Source: CAZAQS01 sp964486825
GTDB taxonomy: Bacteria > Chloroflexota > Anaerolineae > Anaerolineales > UBA4823
NCBI GenBank assembly: GCA_964486825.1
Contig: CAZAQS010000062.1
Coordinates: 1 to 20,802, forward strand
Direction: 5' to 3'
Length of the DNA stretch: 20,802 nt
Shown here in pieces: positions 15,379-20,802 of the stretch. Under the pieces are notes generated by a model. The model made no database searches, was not told the origin of the DNA, and saw nothing but the letters and a program-made list of their open reading frames with translations. Within the stretch, counting starts at the first letter, position 1, and each line of letters opens with the position of its first letter. The position numbers and the translations under genes were made by a program.

Positions 15379-15406
15379 TTGAGTGATTGATCAAAATGCA
15401 TATAAT
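15379..15406 (+). promoter_or_regulatory. Sigma70-type promoter for the mutase gene
   Basis: TTGAGT (15379-15384), a 16-nt spacer and a perfect TATAAT (15401-15406). The leader to the ATG at 15616 would be about 200 nt. The second TATAAT at 15492 could serve as a nearer start but lacks a convincing -35. Confidence 0.45.
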
Positions 15407-15546
15407 ATTGCTAATAGCAGATGTGTTTCACAAATTAATTGCTGCAACTTTCATACCAACCCTAATTTATTTTGTCTGCAATTTCCTCATATATAATAGA
15501 GCCCAAAACTCCTCATTCGCTACAGTACGAATAGGGTATACTTTTT

Positions 15547-15561
15547 CTGCCGATACGGCAG
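15547..15561 (+). repeat. Short inverted repeat in the mutase leader
   Basis: CTGCCG and CGGCAG flank ATA, and pairing can extend outward (TTT with AAA across a T-G pair). It could be an operator half-site pair or a leader hairpin. There is no T-run after it. Confidence 0.4.
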
Positions 15562-15615
15562 GAAACGAAGCCCCCTGGCTTATATTTTCCATCACAATTT
15601 TTGCTTGAGGATACT

Positions 15616-17271
15616 ATGGCTTTCGAATCGGAATATGAGCGGTGGGAAGAGGAAATTCTGAAACCTGCCCTCGCCAGCCTCCCAGAAAGAAAAACCAAAT
15701 TCGAATCATCTTCCAAAATTCCAATCCCTCCGGTCCTGCTCCCCATGGATCCGGACCCCGATTATTTGGAAAAGCTCGGCTTCCCAGGTGAATTCCCATA
15801 TACCCGAGGTGTTCAACCAACCATGTATCGCGGGCGCTTATGGACGATGCGGCAATATGCAGGTTATGCAACCGCGGAAGATTCTAACCGCCGCTACCGG
15901 TTCCTCCTCGAACAAGGCCAGACCGGCCTTTCGGTAGCATTCGATCTGCCAACCCAGATCGGATATGACGCCGATGACCCGTTTGCAGCAGGTGAAGTCG
16001 GCAAGGTTGGCGTATCGATTTCATCATTACAAGATATGGAGCTGCTCTTCCGGGAAATCCCACTCGACAAGGTTTCGACCAGCATGACGATCAATGCACC
16101 CGCCGGTATCCTGCTCGCAATGTACATCGCGGTTGCAAAACGCCAGGGAGTTAACCCTGGTCAATTACGCGGGACAATCCAGAATGATATTTTGAAGGAA
16201 TATATCGCCCGCGGCACGTATATCTTCCCACCCAAACCCTCCATGCGCTTGATTACCGATATCTTCCGCTACTGCCGGAGCGAGGCGCCGCGCTGGAATA
16301 CGATCAGTATATCCGGATACCACATTCGGGAAGCAGGGTCGACTGCAGTCCAGGAGGTCGCTTTTACCCTTGCTAACGCCATTGCCTATGTGCAAGCAGC
16401 GTTGGATGCTGGCCTCCACGTCGATGATTTCGCTTCCCAACTGGCCTTCTTCTTTAATGCACACAATAATTTCTTGGAAGAAGTAGCCAAGTTCCGAGCC
16501 GCGCGTCGCCTTTGGGCACGCATCATGAAACAGCGCTTTAACGCCCAAAATCCAAACTCCTGGAAGCTACGCTTTCATACGCAAACCGGGGGCTCCACGC
16601 TAACGGCCCAACAACCGGAGAACAATGTAGTCAGGGTAACCATGCAAGCCCTGGCAGCTATCCTGGGAGGGACCCAATCCTTGCACACCAACAGCATGGA
16701 TGAAGCTCTTTGGCTGCCCACTGAAAAGGCTGTTCGCATCGCCCTACGCACCCAACAGGTCATCGCTCATGAATCAGGGGTGGCAGATTCAATCGATCCC
16801 CTGGCAGGCTCTTACCTGGTCGAGCATCTCACCGATGAAATCGAACGCCAGGCAGAGGAATACCTGCTTAAAATAGATCATATTGGAGGCGCGCTTGCGG
16901 CAATAGAAAAGGGATATATCCAAGGAGAGATTCAGGAAGCCGCCTACCAATACCAGTTAGCCGTAGAGAGCAAAGAACAAATAATCGTGGGGCTTAATGC
17001 TTTTCTCGTGAAGGAAAAGATGGAGCTCGAGCGGCTGAAAGTGGATCCGGCTCTAGAAGAAGGACAGCGGGAACGCTTGGAACGCCTAAGGGCTCAAAGG
17101 GACAACCAGAGAGTTTCTGAGCTACTGGGCCGGTTGGCCAGGACCGCCGAAACCAGTGACAATTTGATGCCCTTATTCATCGAATGCGTCGAAAATGATA
17201 TTACCCTGGGAGAAATCTGCGGCGTACTCCGTAAGACCTGGGGAGAATATCAATCTCCAGCCTGGATTTAA
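15616..17271 (+). CDS. Methylmalonyl-CoA mutase, catalytic (large) subunit
   Basis: I set the start at the ATG 15616 (551 aa, MAFESEYERWEEEIL) because GAGG lies 5 nt upstream. It is the TIM-barrel substrate-binding part of an adenosylcobalamin mutase that interconverts methylmalonyl-CoA and succinyl-CoA. Signature blocks: PYTRGVQPTMYRGRLWTMRQ (61-80; R64 and Y71 match the substrate-contacting Arg and Tyr of methylmalonyl-CoA mutase), QTGLSVAFDLPTQIGYD, PPKPSMRLITDIF (Arg kept, unlike isobutyryl-CoA mutase), and FHTQTGGSTLTAQQP. These residues favour methylmalonyl-CoA as substrate. The protein ends after the barrel and a helical tail; the B12-binding domain (DxHxxG) is absent, as in two-subunit mutases of archaea and many Gram-positive bacteria. 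The epimerase gene follows after 57 nt, supporting the same pathway. Confidence 0.93.
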   Translation: MAFESEYERWEEEILKPALASLPERKTKFESSSKIPIPPVLLPMDPDPDYLEKLGFPGEFPYTRGVQPTMYRGRLWTMRQYAGYATAEDSNRRYRFLLEQGQTGLSVAFDLPTQIGYDADDPFAAGEVGKVGVSISSLQDMELLFREIPLDKVSTSMTINAPAGILLAMYIAVAKRQGVNPGQLRGTIQNDILKEYIARGTYIFPPKPSMRLITDIFRYCRSEAPRWNTISISGYHIREAGSTAVQEVAFTLANAIAYVQAALDAGLHVDDFASQLAFFFNAHNNFLEEVAKFRAARRLWARIMKQRFNAQNPNSWKLRFHTQTGGSTLTAQQPENNVVRVTMQALAAILGGTQSLHTNSMDEALWLPTEKAVRIALRTQQVIAHESGVADSIDPLAGSYLVEHLTDEIERQAEEYLLKIDHIGGALAAIEKGYIQGEIQEAAYQYQLAVESKEQIIVGLNAFLVKEKMELERLKVDPALEEGQRERLERLRAQRDNQRVSELLGRLARTAETSDNLMPLFIECVENDITLGEICGVLRKTWGEYQSPAWI

Positions 17272-17328
17272 TCTCATTCGAATGCAGGTAGGAATTTCTT
17301 ACGGCAAGGAAATTTACACGGTGCAACC

Positions 17329-17742
17329 ATGCCAACTGTCAAACGTATCGACCATATCGCTGTAGTCATTGATGATGTCGAGTCTGCCCTGGGTTTCTGG
17401 CGCGACTGCTTAGGCATCGATTATTCTCATATCGAAGATATCCCTTCTGAAGGATCACAAGTCGTCTTCCTCCCTGTTGGTGGAAGCGAGATCGAACTCG
17501 TCATGCCTACAAAGCATGATACCGGGATTGCCCGCTATCTGGAGAAGCGAGGTCCAGGGATGCATCATATCTGTCTTGAAGTGGATGATATCCAGGCCAT
17601 GCTGGCTCAGTTGAAAGAAAAGGGAGTTCAGCTCATCCAGGAGTCTCCATCTGTGGGCTCGGCTGGAAGGAAATATGCCTTCATACATCCAAAGAGCTCC
17701 AACGGGGTTTTAGTTGAACTGTATGAGCTTCCAAACGGATAG
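17329..17742 (+). CDS. mce: Methylmalonyl-CoA epimerase
   Basis: This 137-aa VOC-superfamily protein contains two beta-alpha-beta-beta-beta modules. It racemises (S)- and (R)-methylmalonyl-CoA so that the mutase can use the product of propionyl-CoA carboxylase. The metal ligands are visible: H9 (RIDHIAVV), E54 or E56 (GGSEIELV), H79/H80 (GPGMHHICLEV) and E130 (LVELYE). The motif GMHHICLEVDDI and the final SSNGVLVELYEL are diagnostic of the epimerase subgroup rather than glyoxalases. Length is normal. The ATG at 17329 has only a distant purine stretch (AAGGAAA about 18 nt upstream), suggesting coupling to the mutase gene, 57 nt upstream. The mutase small subunit and the MeaB-type chaperone gene are not next to it. 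Confidence 0.93.
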   Translation: MPTVKRIDHIAVVIDDVESALGFWRDCLGIDYSHIEDIPSEGSQVVFLPVGGSEIELVMPTKHDTGIARYLEKRGPGMHHICLEVDDIQAMLAQLKEKGVQLIQESPSVGSAGRKYAFIHPKSSNGVLVELYELPNG

Positions 17743-17786
17743 ATAAATATTCAACCAGAAGTGTAACGAAAGGGTGGAAAACAATA

Positions 17787-18677
17787 ATGCAACCTAGTCT
17801 CACGATCGGGGAGACCTTAAGGAGGATCCCCCTACATGGCTGGATTGGCCTGCTGCTGATTACGGTATTCTGGACAATTAATTGGACACTAGAAGGTTTA
17901 CGTACACATTGGGGCTTCTTCCCGATGTGGTTTGGCTATTGCCTGTTTGTAGACGCCCTGGTGATGTATCGAAAGGGGACATCACTGCTCACCCGGAGCT
18001 GGAAAAAATACCTGGGGCTGTTCGCTGTATCTGCACCCTCCTGGTGGTTATTCGAGGCCATCAATTATCGTTTACAAAACTGGCGCTATTTGGGCGCTGA
18101 ATATTTTTCTTCATTGGAGTATGCCTTTTGGGCTACCCTCAGCTTTACAACCGTTATTCCCGCGGTATTTGGGACGGCGGAACTTATCGGAAGTTTTGAC
18201 TTTATCAAGAAGGCCCAGCCTAGACTCGTGATCTCAACAAGCCGCCGGACAACGATAAGTTTTTTCATCGCTGGGTTGATCCTGTTCGCCTTGATGATGG
18301 CCTGGCCTGTGTACTTCTTTCCTTTCGTTTGGCTATCCGTATATTTCATCCTGGAGCCAATCAACGTCTGGATGGGCCACCGCTCTTTGGCTGAATGGAC
18401 TGCCAGAGGCGACTGGCGGATCGTGTTCGCCTTGTGGATAGGGGTTTTAATCACCGGTTTCTTCTGGGAGATGTGGAACTACCATGCCTATCCAAAATGG
18501 GAGTACCACGTCCCGTTTGTCGGTTATTTTAAATTCTTCGAGATGCCCATTTTGGGATATGGTGGATATTTACCCTTCGCCCTCGAACTGTACGCACTTT
18601 ACCATTTGATCACGGGTCTCCTGGGCGAGAAGAGAACATCTTACGTTCAAATCCTGGACCATAAAGCCCTCCAATAG
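17787..18677 (+). CDS. Multipass membrane protein with internal tandem duplication, function unknown
   Basis: I do not recognise the family. The 296-aa protein is rich in Trp, Phe and Tyr and has about seven to eight hydrophobic segments. It appears to be a duplication: residues ~45-128 and ~177-267 share FFPMW/FFPFVW, a helix with an acidic residue (LFVDAL/FILEPI), GTSLL/HRSLA, then (F/W)E-x2-NY-x4-5-W-x-Y (LFEAINYRLQNWRY and FWEMWNYHAYPKWEY), and a further Glu (LEYAF/FEMPI) before a helix with Pro and Ala. Paired Glu and Asn-Tyr in membrane helices suggest a buried binding or active site. The ATG at 17787 has AGGGTGG 9 nt upstream. It starts 44 nt after mce on the same strand, so co-transcription is possible, but nothing ties it to propionate metabolism. 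Confidence 0.75.
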   Translation: MQPSLTIGETLRRIPLHGWIGLLLITVFWTINWTLEGLRTHWGFFPMWFGYCLFVDALVMYRKGTSLLTRSWKKYLGLFAVSAPSWWLFEAINYRLQNWRYLGAEYFSSLEYAFWATLSFTTVIPAVFGTAELIGSFDFIKKAQPRLVISTSRRTTISFFIAGLILFALMMAWPVYFFPFVWLSVYFILEPINVWMGHRSLAEWTARGDWRIVFALWIGVLITGFFWEMWNYHAYPKWEYHVPFVGYFKFFEMPILGYGGYLPFALELYALYHLITGLLGEKRTSYVQILDHKALQ

Positions 18678-18678
18678 A

Positions 18679-18712
18679 AGTGGCGGACACTGGAAAGCCT
18701 GCATCCGCCACT
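18679..18712. terminator. Perfect 9-bp hairpin between convergent genes
   Basis: AGTGGCGGA (18679-18687) and TCCGCCACT (18704-18712) are perfectly complementary around a 16-nt loop, starting one nucleotide after the membrane protein's stop codon. Neither strand has a T-run directly after the stem, so it may protect 3' ends or act as a weak bidirectional terminator. Confidence 0.5.
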
Positions 18713-18745
18713 CAGAGGTCGAAAAAGCTAGTCAGGAGCCATTGA

Positions 18746-19495
18746 TTAGATCAATTTTGTTCCGCAGTTCGCGCAGAATTTGGCGCCCTGGTTCTTCGTT
18801 CCGCAGCCAGGGCATACCTCTGCCGGTGCGGCAGGCCTTTCAATTTTTGTACCACATTCAGGGCAGAACTTAGCTCCATGCGCATTCACGCCACATTGCG
18901 GGCATTTGTCGGTTACTGGCTGTGTCATTGGGCTACCGCATTCCGGGCAAAACTTCGTGCCTGCCGGAGCCTTGCTCCCATCAACCGGGCATGTCGCTAC
19001 TTCAGCAGCTTGCTGGACCGACTCGCTCACCTGCTTGAGCACTCCACCCAATCCAAACGCGTTCGCGAAACCCTTGATAGCAGCGCCAGCCTGCCTGCCC
19101 TCTGCCTCGGATATCTCATCGCTGCGCGGGCTATCGTTATTACAGAACCCGCTCTTTTCATCGAAATCTGACAAACACACAATTTGCAAACAGCTTGGAC
19201 ATTCTCGGAAGTGCTTGCTCACCTGCTCCCAGGCCACTTGCAATTGGGAATTATTCAAAGCATATGAATAGCGCGGGTCTTCCCCGGTAACATTCGTTGC
19301 CAGGGTGTTGCCAACCAAGGGAACTTTGCGAAGCAAGCCTCCCATAGCTTGTTTGCCGATATCTTGAACAACCGCGTTGCCGATATCCGGCACACTCCGA
19401 AATTCACGCCCGCATTGGTCACAATAGAAGACACCGTAAGGTCCGGTTCCATCGTTCCTTACGTCGTAGCGAGGCATCCGCGTGGGTGTGGTCAT
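18746..19495 (-). CDS. Zinc-ribbon protein with three C-terminal ribbons
   Basis: The 249-aa protein has no signal peptide or membrane segment. The N-terminal part has Cys pairs C25/C28 and C99/C102, with C107 and C118 nearby, likely one or two zinc sites around a Gly/Val-rich stretch. The C-terminal 80 residues are three short zinc ribbons: C169/D172 with C183/C186, C198/C201 with C211/C214, and C228/C231 with C241/C244. In the first ribbon the second ligand position is Asp (CPVDG), so it may bind zinc through Cys3Asp or be degenerate. Such ribbon arrays mediate protein or nucleic-acid contacts; no specific role can be given. The ATG at 19495 has AGGAG 8 nt upstream. It converges on the membrane protein gene and is divergent from uvrA. 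Confidence 0.8.
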   Translation of the reverse strand: MTTPTRMPRYDVRNDGTGPYGVFYCDQCGREFRSVPDIGNAVVQDIGKQAMGGLLRKVPLVGNTLATNVTGEDPRYSYALNNSQLQVAWEQVSKHFRECPSCLQIVCLSDFDEKSGFCNNDSPRSDEISEAEGRQAGAAIKGFANAFGLGGVLKQVSESVQQAAEVATCPVDGSKAPAGTKFCPECGSPMTQPVTDKCPQCGVNAHGAKFCPECGTKIERPAAPAEVCPGCGTKNQGAKFCANCGTKLI

Positions 19496-19698
19496 AGCTC
19501 TATCTCCTAATCTTTATTGATGTAAGTATCAAGGGTTAAGGGGAACGCTGAACTGTGAATAAATTATATATCCAGGATAAAAAATGGTGTCCTATTTCGA
19601 TGACCAGTTTTCCCCATCCCAACCAGGGCGAGATTTCATGATTAAAATAGCACCCTTTTCATCAAGCAATGAGCCTCTTTTTTTGCAATATGCAATAC

Positions 19699-19742
19699 GA
19701 AAGGGCTATCACCCAACTGGTATAATAACAGTTTGCCCTTTC
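19699..19742. repeat. 8-bp perfect inverted repeat around an extended -10 box
   Basis: GAAAGGGC (19699-19706) and GCCCTTTC (19735-19742) are exact reverse complements separated by 28 nt. The loop holds TGGTATAAT (19718-19726). The arms could be an operator pair or a transcript hairpin. Confidence 0.5.
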
Positions 19743-19782
19743 TGGGGAAATCGGTTGTCATACCGCTCATCTAAAACATTTG

Positions 19783-19791
19783 TGCTATAAT
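19783..19791 (+). promoter_or_regulatory. Extended -10 promoter for uvrA
   Basis: TGCTATAAT is a perfect extended -10 element 71 nt before the uvrA ATG. No good -35 lies at 16-18 nt, which extended -10 promoters tolerate. TTGTCA at 19755-19760 is too far upstream (25 nt). Confidence 0.45.
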
Positions 19792-19861
19792 TCTTTGTTA
19801 CCGATAAGGTACAGTGAAAACGATGGGGATCAAATTGCTTGCTTGAGAAAGAGATACACCT

Positions 19862-20802
19862 ATGACTTTCAATGTCATCCGCGTAGTGGGAGCACGCGAA
19901 CATAATCTAAAGAATATAACCGTGGAAATCCCCCGCGATAAGCTGGTCGTCATAACCGGTTTATCAGGTTCTGGAAAATCGTCTTTAGCCTTCGACACCA
20001 TCTTCGCCGAAGGTCAGCGCCGGTATGTCGAATCACTGTCGGCTTATGCCAGGCAGTTCCTCGGACAGATGGACAAACCGGATGTCGACTACATCGATGG
20101 CTTGTCCCCCGCAGTATCCATCGACCAGAAAGGGGCATCCCACAACCCGCGCTCTACTGTAGGAACCGTTACCGAGATCTATGACTATATGCGCTTGTTC
20201 TTTGCTCGCGCCGGTATCCCACACTGCCCAATCTGCGGGCGTGAGGTCGCCCGCCAGTCGGCTCAAGAGATCGTAGAGGCGGTTGAATCTCTCCCTGAGG
20301 ATTCCCGGCTGCTGATCCTGGCGCCTCTGGTGCGTGGTCGGAAAGGGACTCACCAGGGCGTTCTGGAAGAGATCCAGAAGGCAGGTTTCGTGCGCGCACG
20401 GGTAGATGGAAGAGTTTACGAACTAGAAGAAGAGATCCAAATGGATCGCTACAAGATCCATACGATCGAGGCTGTAGTTGACCGGATCGTAATCAGGCAT
20501 ACAAACAGCGAAGAGGATAACCAGGCATTCCGGTCCCGGCTGACCGACTCGATCGAGACTGCATTAAAGTTTGGAGAGGGGTACCTGACCGTCCAGCTAG
20601 TCTCCTCTGTACAGCAGCAGCCAGGGCCAGAGGACGGAGGTTTGGAAAGGATCCAGGAGCAGGATATCCATTTCTCTGAACACCTATCCTGCCCTGTCCA
20701 TGGCGTCAGCCTGCCAGAGATCGAACCACGCACATTTTCCTTCAATACCCCTCACGGTGCATGCCCTGATTGCCAGGGTCTGGGAGGTAAGTTAGAGATC
20801 GA
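19862..20802 (+). CDS. uvrA: Excinuclease ABC subunit A, N-terminal part
   Basis: UvrA is the damage-sensing ABC ATPase of nucleotide-excision repair. The window holds the first 313 codons, about a third of a normal ~940-aa UvrA, and the frame is open to the edge. The start MTFNVIRVVGAREHNLKNI is classical. The first Walker A motif is GLSGSGKSS (residues 33-41), followed by FAEGQRRYVESLSAYARQFL and DKPDVDYIDGLSPAVSIDQK. HCPICGRE begins the UvrB-binding region, which continues through APLVRGRKGTH and GFVRARVDGRVYEL. The last part (EIEPRTFSFNTPHGACPDC) starts the first zinc-finger segment. The ATG at 19862 is preceded only by a weak GAGAAAGAGA. An extended -10 box upstream suggests its own promoter; SOS control is not evident. 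Confidence 0.97.
   Translation, partial: MTFNVIRVVGAREHNLKNITVEIPRDKLVVITGLSGSGKSSLAFDTIFAEGQRRYVESLSAYARQFLGQMDKPDVDYIDGLSPAVSIDQKGASHNPRSTVGTVTEIYDYMRLFFARAGIPHCPICGREVARQSAQEIVEAVESLPEDSRLLILAPLVRGRKGTHQGVLEEIQKAGFVRARVDGRVYELEEEIQMDRYKIHTIEAVVDRIVIRHTNSEEDNQAFRSRLTDSIETALKFGEGYLTVQLVSSVQQQPGPEDGGLERIQEQDIHFSEHLSCPVHGVSLPEIEPRTFSFNTPHGACPDCQGLGGKLEI

Larger units (their letters stand above)
15241..15615. other. AT-rich divergent intergenic region
   Basis: These 375 bp separate the DUF1786 gene (minus) from the mutase gene (plus). The region holds a good plus-strand promoter, a second isolated TATAAT at 15492-15497 and a short hairpin (15547-15561). A 73-codon frame inside it lacks a ribosome binding site and family features and is not called. 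I see no cobalamin riboswitch (B12 box) here. Confidence 0.55.
19496..19861. other. Intergenic region upstream of uvrA
   Basis: These 366 bp separate the zinc-ribbon gene (minus) from uvrA (plus). They contain two extended -10 boxes on the plus strand (TGGTATAAT at 19718-19726 and TGCTATAAT at 19783-19791), an 8-bp inverted repeat around the first, and a small TTGCA-ATA-TGCAA palindrome (19683-19695). A 68-codon frame here shows no gene features. I saw no Bacillus-type LexA box (GAAC-N4-GTTC). Confidence 0.5.

Noticed and set aside
15387..15608. 73-codon plus-strand frame upstream of the mutase gene
   Set aside because: AT-rich, no ribosome binding site, no family features, and it covers the predicted leader and promoter region of the mutase gene.
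19584..19790. 68-codon plus-strand frame upstream of uvrA
   Set aside because: It spans the promoter elements and inverted repeat, has no Shine-Dalgarno sequence and no recognisable motif.
1..20802. CRISPR arrays, insertion sequences, prophage genes, toxin-antitoxin pairs, tRNA or rRNA genes
   Set aside because: No tandem spaced repeats, transposase or integrase motifs, or tRNA T-arm and acceptor pairing were found in the parts not covered by genes.

Overview
The window looks like ordinary chromosomal DNA from a Gram-positive-type or Chloroflexota bacterium, most likely an Anaerolineae-like member of the Chloroflexota. The reasons are a pgpH-ybeY-dgkA gene order, a T-box leader on pheST, a fused homocysteine methyltransferase/MTHFR, a split methylmalonyl-CoA mutase, and a secreted beta-type domain (2697-3434) of a kind I associate with Anaerolineae. 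The lineage is an inference, not a proof. I see no mobile element, CRISPR array, tRNA or rRNA, and no clear sign of recent transfer.

Layout. Positions 1-1813 (+) hold the end of a 7TM-HD c-di-AMP phosphodiesterase, then ybeY and a dgkA-type lipid kinase. A TIM-barrel endonuclease IV-like gene (1848-2693, +) meets, with 3 bp between them, a two-gene minus-strand unit: a parvulin-like lipoprotein and a single-pass protein with a Thr/Pro-rich stalk. plsC (4531-5208, +) is followed at once by a sigma70-type promoter, a T-box leader with a probable UUC (Phe) specifier, and pheS-pheT, which end in a hairpin terminator at about 9396-9425. The bifunctional homocysteine methyltransferase/MTHFR gene (9424-11319, -) faces pheT.

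A 455-bp divergent region (11320-11774) holds the metabolic gene's promoter, with a palindrome over its -35 box, and a strong hairpin in the leader of a divergent YpsA-type SLOG gene (11775-12344, +). A terminator separates that gene from a convergent minus-strand pair: a DUF1786-type ASKHA-like protein followed 21 nt later by a membrane GAF-GGDEF diguanylate cyclase. After a 375-bp AT-rich divergent region comes a plus-strand run: methylmalonyl-CoA mutase catalytic subunit, methylmalonyl-CoA epimerase, and a multipass membrane protein that is an internal tandem duplication. A minus-strand zinc-ribbon protein follows, then a 366-bp intergenic region, then the N-terminal third of uvrA, cut by the window end.

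Functional themes are translation and rRNA upkeep (ybeY, pheST), phospholipid synthesis (dgkA, plsC), C1/methionine metabolism, propionyl-CoA/methylmalonyl-CoA turnover, two cyclic-dinucleotide enzymes (c-di-AMP breakdown, c-di-GMP synthesis) and DNA repair (nfo-like, uvrA). I did not find a convincing new multi-gene system. The best leads are the tandemly duplicated membrane protein at 17787-18677, the DUF1786-GGDEF pair, and the SLOG gene with its structured leader.
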